This document shows positions 8,541 through 17,161 of a stretch of 64,000 bases of DNA, piece by piece. A program made the translations under genes and the position numbers. This DNA is from Phycisphaerae bacterium (GTDB taxonomy: Bacteria > Planctomycetota > Phycisphaerae > Phycisphaerales > UBA1924), in the NCBI GenBank assembly GCA_030429705.1, contig JAUIES010000002.1, positions 64,001 to 128,000 on the forward strand, written 5' to 3'. How positions within the stretch are numbered: the first letter of the stretch is position 1; each line of letters begins with the position of its first letter. Under the pieces are notes generated by a model that searched no databases, was not told where the DNA came from, and saw only the letters and a program-made list of their open reading frames with translations.

Positions 8541-9575
8541 CTATTCCTTGACAAGTTTGAGGGCGATCAAGTCTTGCACATCGAGGACACCGACCGGTCT
8601 TCCCGCGCCATCAACAACGGGGATTTCGTCTTGACGATGGAGTTGAAACAGCATGACCGCGTCGGCAGCCGTTGCCGAGTCTTGAATCGTGCGTGGGTCT
8701 TTGGTCATCACCGTTTCGATCGGAGCGTCAAGCGACTCGGGGGCGCTCAGGACAAGTCGACGCAGATCGCCATCGGTAAAGATTCCGGTGAGTTTGCCGT
8801 CGTCATCGACCATCAAGAGTGCTCCGGGTCGCCGATGACCGGTGCTCGACTCTCGCAAGGCTTGCGACACGGTGCGATCGGGTGCAACCAAAGGCAGATT
8901 CTGCCCGGCTCGAAAACGCAACAGATCCGTCACCGGACGAAGCAGCCCGCCAAGCGTCCCGCCCGGGTGTCGCCGGGCAAAGTCGTCATTCGTAAAGTTC
9001 CTGCGTCTGGCAGCAGCAAGTGCAATCGCGTCTCCGATTGCCATCGCGGCCGTCGTCGATGCGGTGGGTGCAAGAAAACCGCCCGGCTCATCACGAACGC
9101 CGACCGCCAGCGTCACATCAGCGATCTGCTCGAGACTGGCAGGTTTCGAGTCGTCGTCAGTTCCCCGGGTGATTGCGACGATGGGCAACCCATCCTGCCG
9201 CAGCGTCGCTGCGAGTGCCACGACTTCCTGCGTCTCGCCCGAATGCGAAAGGCAGATCGCGACATCGGTACGCCGAAAACGACCAAGGTCACCGTGGGCA
9301 GCTTCGGTCGGATGGACAAGGTGCGATGGGATGCCGAGCGAACTGAGGGTGGCTGCTATCTTTGCACCGACCAAACCACTTTTGCCAAGTCCGGTGACCA
9401 AGACGGTTCCGCCTGATTCGGCGCAGTGCTCAATCAGCGTGACCGCTTTGATAAAAGAGTCGTCAACCCGGTCGGCAATGCACGAGACCGCTTCTGACTC
9501 AGCGCGCAAGACAGATTGGATGAGAGCCTTCTCCGCTGCTTGTGCTTCTTCCGTGACTGGAGCCGTCCTATGCAT
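8541..9575 (-). CDS. kdsD: Arabinose-5-phosphate isomerase, KdsD/KpsF type
   Basis: Converts ribulose-5-phosphate to arabinose-5-phosphate, the first committed step of Kdo synthesis for LPS. The N-terminal SIS domain shows TGLGKSGLVGAKIAAT (phospho-sugar site) and SHSGETQE, with HPTEAAHGDLG between them and HPGGTLG at its end; two CBS domains follow (VAPDRTVSQALRE and TVMTKDPRTIQDSAT). The length of 344 residues is slightly above E. coli KdsD. The frame stays open to a TTG at 9635, but ATG 9575 is preferred although its ribosome site is weak. The gene is upstream of the LptC/LptA-like gene and divergent from scpA. Its presence implies that this organism makes Kdo-containing LPS. Confidence 0.92.
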   Translation of the reverse strand: MHRTAPVTEEAQAAEKALIQSVLRAESEAVSCIADRVDDSFIKAVTLIEHCAESGGTVLVTGLGKSGLVGAKIAATLSSLGIPSHLVHPTEAAHGDLGRFRRTDVAICLSHSGETQEVVALAATLRQDGLPIVAITRGTDDDSKPASLEQIADVTLAVGVRDEPGGFLAPTASTTAAMAIGDAIALAAARRRNFTNDDFARRHPGGTLGGLLRPVTDLLRFRAGQNLPLVAPDRTVSQALRESSTGHRRPGALLMVDDDGKLTGIFTDGDLRRLVLSAPESLDAPIETVMTKDPRTIQDSATAADAVMLFQLHRQDEIPVVDGAGRPVGVLDVQDLIALKLVKE

Positions 9576-9652
9576 GAATCTAGGGTACACTGCCTCAAGG
9601 CTCGCGGCCTGCCGATTCGGCTCCCGTGCGCCCAATCAGGGAGTGAATCGCT

Positions 9653-10516
9653 GTGACGACCGAATACCGGGTCAGATTGGATGCCTTTGAAGGGCCATTG
9701 GACCTCCTGCTCTACTTGATTCGCAAAGCCGAGGTCGAGATTGCAGACATTCCAATCTCCGATCTCACGGACCAGTACCTGTCGTATATCGGTGATCTCG
9801 ATAGCCAACACACTCGTATCGACATCGACACCGCGGGTGAGTTCTTAGTCATGGCGGCAACGCTGATGGAAATCAAGAGCCGCATGATCGCCCGCCAAGC
9901 CGAACCGGAATCGGAAACCCGATCGGACGACGATGGAGAAGGCCGTGAACTCGACCCCACCGACCCCCGGGCCGAACTTGTGCGGCAGTTGCTCGAATAC
10001 AAAAAATACCGCGACATGGCGGACGGCCTGGAAGCACGACGCTCGTGGTGGGAGCAACGCTTCCCGGCAGCCTCGGCTTCGGTCGATCGTGACGAACTTG
10101 CCTCAGCGATTGAAGGGCTCGAAGAGGTGGATCTCGACGATGTCGAAGTGGTCGATCTCGTCCAGGCGTTCGCGCGCATCATCGGCAGCGTCAACCTCAA
10201 TCGGCTCGGTGACCACGAAGTCGTCTCAGACGAAACACCCATCGAGTTGCATGCAGCCGACATCGTGGAACAACTGACCAGTGCAGAGCCGGGCACCAAT
10301 GTCACGCTGCGAAGTGTATTGACCGGTCGAACCCGCGCCGAAATGGTGGGGCTGTTCCTCGCGCTCCTCGACCTCATTCGTCAGCAACGCGTCCTTGTGC
10401 GGCAGGACGACGACAACGACACCATCGGTGAAGTGATCATCGAACACCGCGATGACTGGAACGAGTCAGCGACGGACCCAGACGCTGACAGAGAGTCAGA
10501 ATCAATCGAAGATTAA
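9653..10516 (+). CDS. scpA: Segregation and condensation protein A
   Basis: ScpA is the kleisin of the bacterial SMC-ScpAB condensin, bridging SMC heads. The N-terminal signature FEGPLDLLLYLIRKAEVEI is unmistakable and is followed by TLMEIKSRMI. The C-terminal winged-helix segment near residues 220-260 (TGRTRAEMVGLFLALLDLI) binds the other SMC head. An acidic linker (ESETRSDDDGEGRELD) sits in the middle, and the C-terminus also ends in a disordered acidic tail. The length of 287 residues is normal. The start codon is GTG; no ATG fits the family N-terminus. scpB and smc are not in this window. Confidence 0.94.
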   Translation: MTTEYRVRLDAFEGPLDLLLYLIRKAEVEIADIPISDLTDQYLSYIGDLDSQHTRIDIDTAGEFLVMAATLMEIKSRMIARQAEPESETRSDDDGEGRELDPTDPRAELVRQLLEYKKYRDMADGLEARRSWWEQRFPAASASVDRDELASAIEGLEEVDLDDVEVVDLVQAFARIIGSVNLNRLGDHEVVSDETPIELHAADIVEQLTSAEPGTNVTLRSVLTGRTRAEMVGLFLALLDLIRQQRVLVRQDDDNDTIGEVIIEHRDDWNESATDPDADRESESIED

Positions 10517-10555
10517 GATGTCGATCGCAGTTCGACTTATTTAGATCAGGTTTTC

Positions 10556-10987
10556 TCAACCACCCGTGATGTAACTCTCGAGCGAGTCAACCAGACCGTT
10601 GAGTCGTTGAGATTCAAAAGCGTTCAGATCGCCGATTGAAATCATGCCGATCAGTTTGTCGTCTTCGCAAACAGGTAAATGGCGGATGCGTTCACGGCGC
10701 ATGATCTCTCGAGCTTCGCCGACAGTTGTCTTGGGGGGGCACGACAACGGATCTGCTGTCATCACCGATGAAACGGCGGTGGTCGACGGGTCTCGCTGAT
10801 CTGCGACAATTCGGGTGAGAATGTCGCGTTCGGTGATAATCCCGATCAGAGTTGACCCCTGCATCACAACGAGTGAACCAATGCGGTCATCGTTCATGCG
10901 TTCAGCAGCCGTCAGCACCGTCTCGTCAGGCGCGATCGCCCTGATTCGACCCTTGTTTTCACGAATAATTGTCCCGAGCGTGTCCAT
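10556..10987 (-). CDS. Two-CBS-domain protein
   Basis: A 143-residue cytoplasmic protein made only of a CBS pair: VTAAERMNDDRIGSLVV/GIITERDILTRIV, then TVGEAREIMRRERIRHLPV/GMISIGDL. Such stand-alone Bateman modules bind adenine nucleotides or S-adenosylmethionine and regulate partner proteins; the partner is unknown. The frame is open to 11164, but the ATG at 10987 has a strong AGGAGG at correct spacing. A GC-rich hairpin sits directly upstream in the presumed leader. Confidence 0.88.
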   Translation of the reverse strand: MDTLGTIIRENKGRIRAIAPDETVLTAAERMNDDRIGSLVVMQGSTLIGIITERDILTRIVADQRDPSTTAVSSVMTADPLSCPPKTTVGEAREIMRRERIRHLPVCEDDKLIGMISIGDLNAFESQRLNGLVDSLESYITGG

Positions 10988-11556
10988 CGCACAGCCTCCT
11001 TGCTGGCGCGGGGCGCTCCCGCGCCGGTGACCCGAGTCTATCAGAAATCGGTTCGTATTGAAAGCAAAAACCGGACCCAACAGCCACTCTAGCCCCCACC
11101 CGGTTGAGGGTGCGTGCTCCACCAGCAGTACAGGCGACCGGCGAAATGGATCAGAGAATGCCAAAGTTCATTAAAATCATGGCTCATCGGCAAAAAAGCG
11201 AGGGAACTCGTATGCTGCCATGGGCAGCCTGCAACGAAAAACATGGAAAGAGCCGCTTTATTGAGGCGTTCTGTTGGCCGTCACCGATGAATTCGACATG
11301 ATTGTCCTGAATCATGAATAACGCCTCAGATTCAAACGAAAGCTCAGGTCCGCTCGACTCATCCAGATGGGCGGAAAATCGTCCAAGTGTGACCGCGACT
11401 TTGAAGCGTTCCCTATAGCAACGAATGGTCCATCCCAAGACCGAGCAACGATCGATAGACCATCTTGCTCGCTCGTCCGGTCGCAAGTTGACAATGCCTC
11501 TGTGGCGTACACTTCGTGCTGATCGTGTTTTTCGCAATGAGTAAATGAGAGACCCC
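10988..11556. other. 569-base gap between divergent genes
   Basis: No convincing gene lies here. A minus-strand open frame from 11184 overlaps the alcohol dehydrogenase start and has no recognisable protein features. The gap begins with the ribosome site and a GC hairpin of the CBS gene and must hold promoters for both flanking genes, but I could not pick out clear -35/-10 pairs. Confidence 0.5.
11005..11025 (-). promoter_or_regulatory. GC-rich hairpin in the leader of the CBS gene
   Basis: GGCGCGGG at 11005-11012 and CCCGCGCC at 11018-11025 form a perfect 8-base-pair stem with a 5-base loop, a few bases upstream of the AGGAGG of the CBS-domain gene on the minus strand. There is no T-run after it in that direction, so it is not a standard terminator. 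It could shape the 5' leader; function is unknown. Confidence 0.4.
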
Positions 11557-12603
11557 ATGCCAACCAAAGCCTTTGCCGCCAACGATGCAACCACCCCCCT
11601 CAGCCAGACCACCATCGATCGCCGCGAACCGACAGAGACCGATGTCGCGATCGAGATCGAATACTGTGGCGTGTGCCATTCTGATCTCCATTTTGTCCGC
11701 GATGAATGGAACATGACCATTTACCCCTGCGTGCCGGGTCACGAGATCATCGGGACCGTCACAGCGGTCGGGTCAAAAGTCAGCAAGTACAAAGTCGGTG
11801 ACACGGTCGGTGTCGGGTGCTTGGTCGATTCGTGCCGCACATGCCAGTCTTGTGAGCGCGGTCTCGAGCAGTTCTGCACCGGCGGCAATGTGTTCACCTA
11901 CAACGGACCCGACAAGTACTCCGGCGGGCACACTTTCGGTGGCTACTCCGAACGCATTGTCGCGGATCAAGACTTCGTGCTCAAGATCCCCAGCACCCTC
12001 GACAAAGCAGCTGCAGCGCCACTGCTTTGCGCCGGTATCACGACCTATTCCCCGTTACGCCACTGGAAGATCGGCCCGGGTCACAAAGTCGGTATCGTCG
12101 GGCTCGGCGGTCTCGGGCACATGGGGGTCAAGTTCGCCAAGGCGTTCGGTGCACATGTGGTTCTCTTCACAACCAGCCCCGGCAAAGTTGACGACGGCCT
12201 CAAGATGGGAGCCGACGAAGTGGTCATCTCGAAAGATGAGGACGCGATGGCCCAACACGCCGGATCGTTCGACTTCATCCTGGACACCGTTTCCGCAGAT
12301 CACGATGTCAACGCCTATCTCGCACTCATCAAACTCGATGGCACGCACTGCCTCGTCGGTGCGCCTGAAAACCCGCTCGCCGTAAGTGCGTTCAGCATGC
12401 TTTTCCCGCGCAAACATCTCGCCGGTTCGTTGATCGGTGGCCTACCAGAAACGCAGGAAATGCTCGATTTCTGCGGCCAGCACAACATCGTGTGCGACAT
12501 CGAAATGATCGACATCGAAGACATCAACGACGCCTACGAGCGCATGCTCAAGAGCGATGTGAAGTACCGATTCGTCATCGATATGGCGTCAATCAGGAAG
12601 TAG
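11557..12603 (+). CDS. Zinc-dependent NAD(P) alcohol dehydrogenase, YahK/CAD type
   Basis: Medium-chain dehydrogenase of about 348 residues, predicted to reduce aldehydes to alcohols with NADPH. The catalytic zinc ligands are in CGVCHSD (Cys and following residues) and PGHE; the structural zinc cysteines are in CRTCQSCERGLEQFC; the Rossmann loop is GLGGLGHMGVKFAKAFGAHV. The GGHTFGGYSERIVAD segment is typical of the cinnamyl-alcohol-dehydrogenase/YahK branch. The ATG at 11557 is preferred over 11545 because GAGAG precedes it. It has no co-directional partner; the next gene is convergent. Confidence 0.92.
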   Translation: MPTKAFAANDATTPLSQTTIDRREPTETDVAIEIEYCGVCHSDLHFVRDEWNMTIYPCVPGHEIIGTVTAVGSKVSKYKVGDTVGVGCLVDSCRTCQSCERGLEQFCTGGNVFTYNGPDKYSGGHTFGGYSERIVADQDFVLKIPSTLDKAAAAPLLCAGITTYSPLRHWKIGPGHKVGIVGLGGLGHMGVKFAKAFGAHVVLFTTSPGKVDDGLKMGADEVVISKDEDAMAQHAGSFDFILDTVSADHDVNAYLALIKLDGTHCLVGAPENPLAVSAFSMLFPRKHLAGSLIGGLPETQEMLDFCGQHNIVCDIEMIDIEDINDAYERMLKSDVKYRFVIDMASIRK

Positions 12604-12675
12604 CAGAACGGCAGCCACAAGGGCTTCTTTCAACTTGTCGCATCGGCATGATCTGGATTCGTGCGGTGTGCGCAA

Positions 12676-14103
12676 TCATGGGCAACCGGCTGAATACAAC
12701 TGCAGGTATGTCATCACATCAAAGAAATCGACGATGCCATCAGCGTTGTAGTCGACAGCCGGATTTGAACTGCTGAACAGATTGAGAAAAGCCAGGATAT
12801 CGAAGAAGTCGAGCATGCAGTAGGGGGGCGCCAGATCGATCGGGCATTCACACGCATACCGCGCGACATGTGCCGCACTCGTGTTGCCAGCCGTTCCGAA
12901 CCAACCGCCAGCGAACAAACCAGGTGCGCCGTTGGCTGCCGCGACCGCGAGGCCTCCAATCGCTTCGACTGTCCCGTTGGTCCCCGTAACGGCGTTGTAT
13001 GGGTTGAGCAGAGCCGACCAGTTGGCCCCATCCCATCGCGCAATGTTCATCGCGCTCACGCCGCCCGCCGAACTGAAATCCCCCCCGGCGTACAATTCAT
13101 TGATACCAGAACTGTCATAGTCGAAACTGAACAACGCTCGCACGCCCGGCGCAAAACCGCCCGGCACCATGCCGCTGCCAAGCGCCCCGAATGAAAATCC
13201 ATCCCAAGACGCAACGTGAGCGGCGGGTGTCGTGCCAGCCGCTGTAAACAAACCACCGATGTACAACTTGTTGCCCGCGAGATCAGTGTGGCTGACGAGC
13301 GCCATGACCTTGCCGTTCGTACCCGATCCTGCAGCTCCGAACCCGACCGGATACCACGCGCCCGATTTCCAGCGTGCGAGGTACGGGGTCACCGTGCCGC
13401 CGTTGACCGTGAAGGTTCCACCAGCGAAGAGCGACGGCCCGCCGCCCGGGCCGCTGCCGTCATCGTGTACAGCAAGTGCTCGAAACTCACCATTGGTTGT
13501 CCCTGTGCTCAGCGCCGACCACGCCGACCCATTCCATTTTGCGATGTTCTGCACCGTCTGTGACCCCGCCCGGGTAAATCGTCCGGCTGCGTAGAGTTCA
13601 GGTCCATTGCCGTCGTCAAACACCGCGAGCGCGTACACATCAGGCACGGCCCCCCCGCGCAGGCCCGAACCGAGTCTCGACCAACTCGTGCCGTTCCATT
13701 TGGCAATGCGGTTCGCAATGATGCCGTCGATCGAAGTAAAAGCGCCCGCAGCGTAGAGCGCCGGGCCGGAACCATCGTCATAAACCGCCAGAGCGTGCAC
13801 GGTTCCATTCGGAGGCGCGCTGCCCACCGCGCGGAATGCAGCACCGTCCCAGCGGATGATGTAGTCACCGAGTAAGGCAGGCGCACCATTGATGAACGAC
13901 CCACCGAGAAACAAACTCGGCCCTGACCCATCGTCGTAATCAAGCGCTGCGTACACCGTCGAACCGAGCCCGCGATCGAGCGGCGACCACTCGCCAAGAT
14001 AAGGCTGCGCCGAGGCGCACGGCACACCGAGCAGCAGCAACAGGGTTGCAAACACGCGGGTCGGCTTGGACATATATCTGGTGATGCACTGTGACAACTG
14101 CAT
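12676..14103 (-). CDS. Secreted repeat protein with C-terminal dockerin-like motif
   Basis: A 475-residue protein with an N-terminal signal peptide (hydrophobic core FATLLLLLGVP, cleavage near ASA-Q). The body consists of about seven repeats of the type LAVYDDGSGPALYAAGAFT followed by IAKWNGTSWSRLGSG, spaced about 55 residues apart, which suggests a beta-propeller. The end carries two helix-like units MLDFFDILAFLNLFS and IVDFFDVMTYLQLYSAGCP separated by VDYNADG, a calcium-loop-like dockerin pair. The same ending recurs in three other proteins of this window. The start is set by AGGAGA seven bases upstream. Function is unknown; it is likely a surface or secreted protein. Confidence 0.75.
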   Translation of the reverse strand: MQLSQCITRYMSKPTRVFATLLLLLGVPCASAQPYLGEWSPLDRGLGSTVYAALDYDDGSGPSLFLGGSFINGAPALLGDYIIRWDGAAFRAVGSAPPNGTVHALAVYDDGSGPALYAAGAFTSIDGIIANRIAKWNGTSWSRLGSGLRGGAVPDVYALAVFDDGNGPELYAAGRFTRAGSQTVQNIAKWNGSAWSALSTGTTNGEFRALAVHDDGSGPGGGPSLFAGGTFTVNGGTVTPYLARWKSGAWYPVGFGAAGSGTNGKVMALVSHTDLAGNKLYIGGLFTAAGTTPAAHVASWDGFSFGALGSGMVPGGFAPGVRALFSFDYDSSGINELYAGGDFSSAGGVSAMNIARWDGANWSALLNPYNAVTGTNGTVEAIGGLAVAAANGAPGLFAGGWFGTAGNTSAAHVARYACECPIDLAPPYCMLDFFDILAFLNLFSSSNPAVDYNADGIVDFFDVMTYLQLYSAGCP

Positions 14104-14225
14104 ACGTTGATCTCCTGCGAGGTGCCCGACCAATGCGGCCATCGCAGCCGGTACGCGGGCACTCCAACTGTGCTCTGCACAGCCAGCGTCATTCTCTCAG
14201 ATGATCATCAAAAAATGAAACAAAA

Positions 14226-15818
14226 TCAGTTCCACCGTGTCAGATGCCACGCCTTCTTCCCTCGGCGCAGGGCAATGTGATTGCCATGCAACAGGTGAGC
14301 GGTGCCCAGTGTGGTGTCAGGTCCGATCTTCTCGCCGTTGACACTGACCGAGCCCGCCGCCAGAAACTCGCGGCCCTCACGCTTGCTCTTGGCAAGCCCG
14401 GTTTCGACGAGCAACTCAAGCGGGTCAACGCCATCGGCGAGGGTCGCGCGGTCGTGCTCACTCGTCGGTACATTGGCAAAGACCTCGGTCAGCGTGCTCT
14501 CGTCCAGCGAGCTGATGTCGCCACTGAACAGCGCCCGCCCGGCGGCTTCGGCCTGCTGCATCGCCGCCGCGCCGTGGAGAATCGTCGTTGCTTCCTGAGC
14601 GAGCCGCGTTTGGGCCAAGCGTCGTCCGGGGTCGGCGGCATGGGCGTTGGTGATCTCGGCGATCTCCAACTCCGAAAGAAAGGTGAATACCTTCAGCCAG
14701 TTCACAGCGTCCGCGTCCGTCGCGTTGAGCCAGAACTGGTAGTAGGCGTATGGACTCGTCCGGTCCGCGGTCAGCCACACCGCCCCGGTCTCGGTCTTGC
14801 CGAATTTGCCGCCGTCAGATTTGGTGATGAGCGGCCAGGTGAGGCCGAAAGTACGCGTGTTGTCTCCTGTGCGCAATGCGCCCTCGACCGCGCCGTGGAG
14901 CGATTGCTCAAACTCACCGAAGCGCGGCAAGAGCGTGCCGTCTCCCGCTTTCTCCAATGCGTGACGCAAGGTTGAAAGCAGTTCCGATAGGTCGAGACTA
15001 TCGACACCACCCTCTTTCGCCTGCCTGAGAATGCTCGCGAACGATTGGAATTCATCGCGCACGATCTTGTTCGAGTGCTTTTCGATCTCCTCAACATACG
15101 GGAGCCACTCATCCTGCAAGCCAGGCTGGCGAACAGTCCGAAAGTTGTCCTCGGCAAGCGTGCGTCGGATCAGGTCTGTTCCCGCGACTATGTTCCCAAA
15201 CTGATCACTCCCGCCAAACTGAACCGTGACGCCTTCGTTCTGGAACAGGTGCAAAAAGTCATACGCCTGCAGGATCATGTAACTGAACTCAGTGTACGAG
15301 ATCCCCTGCTCGCGATTGTGCAGCCGCTCCTTGACCGATTCCTTCTGCATCATCATGTTGACGCTGAAATGCTTGCCGATGTCGCGCAGCGCGTCGATAT
15401 ACGAGATCTCGCCGAGCCAGTCGAGGTTGTTGACCAGCCGGTGGGGGGGACCATCAATCGGCCCGAGCACGCTCTCATAGATCGGTCGCTGGCTCTCAAC
15501 ATTTGACAGCACGATCTCGCGTGTCATCAGCGTCCGCTCGGCGCTCTTGCCCGAGGGGTCGCCGATGAGCCCGGTCCCGCCACCCATAACGACGACCGCT
15601 TCGTGCCCGGCCCGTTTGGCGTGGGCGAGGGCCATGATCGTGACGAGATTCCCGATCGTCAGGCTGTCCGCCGTCGGATCGAGCCCGGCGTAGATCCGCC
15701 GAGGCGTGTTGGCAGCATCCGAAAGGTGCTCTTGCAGGCCTTGTTCATCGGTACACTGATGCAGCATCCCGCGCCAGCGGAGTTCTTCGACAAGATCCGG
15801 TATCTGTGGCTCACTCAT
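14226..15818 (-). CDS. tyrS: Tyrosyl-tRNA synthetase with a large insertion
   Basis: Charges tRNA-Tyr with tyrosine. At 530 residues it is about 100 longer than the usual 420. The class I catalytic core is clear: YAGLDPTADSLTIGN, GGGTGLIGDPSGK, SYTEFSYMILQAYDF, QFGGSDQFGNIVAGTDLIRR, then KFGKTETGAVWL (KMSKS equivalent) and the S4 RNA-binding domain at the C-terminus (GREFLAAGSVSVNGEKI). About 95 extra residues are inserted around positions 220-323, between TDLIRR and FGLTWPLITKSDG. The HIGH motif reads TIGN, so its first His is Thr and its last is Asn. The ATG at 15818 is preferred over a TTG at 15827. No second tyrS is in the window. Confidence 0.93.
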   Translation of the reverse strand: MSEPQIPDLVEELRWRGMLHQCTDEQGLQEHLSDAANTPRRIYAGLDPTADSLTIGNLVTIMALAHAKRAGHEAVVVMGGGTGLIGDPSGKSAERTLMTREIVLSNVESQRPIYESVLGPIDGPPHRLVNNLDWLGEISYIDALRDIGKHFSVNMMMQKESVKERLHNREQGISYTEFSYMILQAYDFLHLFQNEGVTVQFGGSDQFGNIVAGTDLIRRTLAEDNFRTVRQPGLQDEWLPYVEEIEKHSNKIVRDEFQSFASILRQAKEGGVDSLDLSELLSTLRHALEKAGDGTLLPRFGEFEQSLHGAVEGALRTGDNTRTFGLTWPLITKSDGGKFGKTETGAVWLTADRTSPYAYYQFWLNATDADAVNWLKVFTFLSELEIAEITNAHAADPGRRLAQTRLAQEATTILHGAAAMQQAEAAGRALFSGDISSLDESTLTEVFANVPTSEHDRATLADGVDPLELLVETGLAKSKREGREFLAAGSVSVNGEKIGPDTTLGTAHLLHGNHIALRRGKKAWHLTRWN

Positions 15819-15854
15819 AGTCGCCAACGATAGCGGGGCAGCCGACCAATCGCT

Positions 15855-17075
15855 TCACGGACAGCCGGCTGCAAATCGACTCAGAAAATCCTGCAGGTCA
15901 AAGAAGTCGATCGAGCCATCACGCACGAAGTCGGCCTCGGTGCTTCCGATGCTGTAGTGATCGAGGAAGATCTGGACATCGGCAATGTCGAGCACGCTGT
16001 CGTCGGTGAAGTCAGGAAGGCACAGGCCATCAACGCGAGGGAGGCCGGTGATGAGAAAGCACATTTCAACACCGTTGTTTGATCCACTCACCAGCATTTT
16101 TTCGCCGGTCAGGGAGATGTCTAGCCCATGCCGCAGCCATACGCCGTTGTAGTCCATGTCAAGAGCCGGCCATCGGAGTCGAATCATGCCGAAATTGTCG
16201 CGGTAATAGACGGCATTCGAACTCTCATTGACCGACAGACTTCCGCCTGCCGCAGCAACTCCATATGCCGATGCTCGAAAGGTGTAGAGCGATACAAACA
16301 CCCCGGTTTCGTTGAGGTACTGCCATCCTGTTTCCGGTGTCCACCGAATACCGCGCAAGGTCGGACCGAACTCATAACCAACGATTGTTCTGCCATCGTT
16401 ACTAATGGATGAACCGTAAGACCAACTCTCTGGAACCGGCGGCTCTGTCACGAGCATCCCGTCGTGCTCAGACCAACGGAACGCGGTCGCTTGAGTTATG
16501 TCTCGATACTCGATGTATCCCGTCACAAAGACCCCATTATGGCTGACGGCATAGGCAACCGATCTTTGCACGAGATCACGATTTGGACCGAGCAACTCTG
16601 CCTCATCTCCATCAACCCACCTGCAAGCCAACAGTTGACCTTGATGACTGGAGACAGAACCGACAACGGTTCGGCCATCGCCGCTGATGTCCCACGGGAA
16701 ACCGTATTGCCACTCCTTTGGCACAGGTAATTTGGTCATTCCTGATTCACTTGTCCAGGAAAAACCGAATCGGTCGTCACCACGCTCAGCAAAACCAAAA
16801 ACTTTCTGGCCGTCATCACTGACCACCCGCGCTTCGGATTTCGTGAGACTTGGGTCGTCACCAATCAGATGCATGCCTTCCTCGGCGGTCCACCGCATCG
16901 CGAGCCAACGATCGTCAACTTTTGCCTTTCCGACAACCACAGTGCCGTCAGAATTCATGGCAATCGCTATAGCACCCAGTCCGTTTTTTACTTGTCCAAG
17001 ATTGTGTATGACTGGTGGGGGGGAAGCAGCCGCGAGCGTGGCAATCATGATTGTGAACAGGCCAAACCATCGCAT
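15855..17075 (-). CDS. Secreted HAF-repeat protein with dockerin-like C-terminus
   Basis: A 406-residue exported protein. A signal peptide (MRWFGLFTIMIATLAAA) is followed by about six repeats of the HAF type, each with a phrase like AFRWSEHDGM or GIRWTPETGWQYL and a following ISNDGRTIVGY strand; these predict a beta-propeller. The C-terminus ends with LDIADVQIFLDHYS and SIDFFDLQDFLSRFAAGCP, the paired dockerin-like motif seen elsewhere here. The second of two ATGs is used because GGGAG lies eight bases before it. It directly precedes tyrS with a 36-base gap, but shared function is unlikely. Confidence 0.72.
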   Translation of the reverse strand: MRWFGLFTIMIATLAAASPPPVIHNLGQVKNGLGAIAIAMNSDGTVVVGKAKVDDRWLAMRWTAEEGMHLIGDDPSLTKSEARVVSDDGQKVFGFAERGDDRFGFSWTSESGMTKLPVPKEWQYGFPWDISGDGRTVVGSVSSHQGQLLACRWVDGDEAELLGPNRDLVQRSVAYAVSHNGVFVTGYIEYRDITQATAFRWSEHDGMLVTEPPVPESWSYGSSISNDGRTIVGYEFGPTLRGIRWTPETGWQYLNETGVFVSLYTFRASAYGVAAAGGSLSVNESSNAVYYRDNFGMIRLRWPALDMDYNGVWLRHGLDISLTGEKMLVSGSNNGVEMCFLITGLPRVDGLCLPDFTDDSVLDIADVQIFLDHYSIGSTEADFVRDGSIDFFDLQDFLSRFAAGCP

Positions 17076-17161
17076 GAGCATTCTCCCGAGCAGCGATCAG
17101 TTCAAACACCAGACGCTTCAAGCAGTATCTCAGAATGGGATCATCGAGTCAATGGTGCGAT

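Noticed and set aside
8574-9690. Two frames of about 280 codons opposite kdsD
   Set aside because: They lie across a textbook KdsD gene and show no family motif.
11184-11720. A 178-codon minus-strand frame in the gap before the alcohol dehydrogenase
   Set aside because: It overlaps the start of the dehydrogenase and looks non-coding; no ribosome site found.
14244-14975. A 243-codon frame opposite tyrS
   Set aside because: Shadow of the tyrosyl-tRNA synthetase, which has all catalytic motifs on the minus strand.
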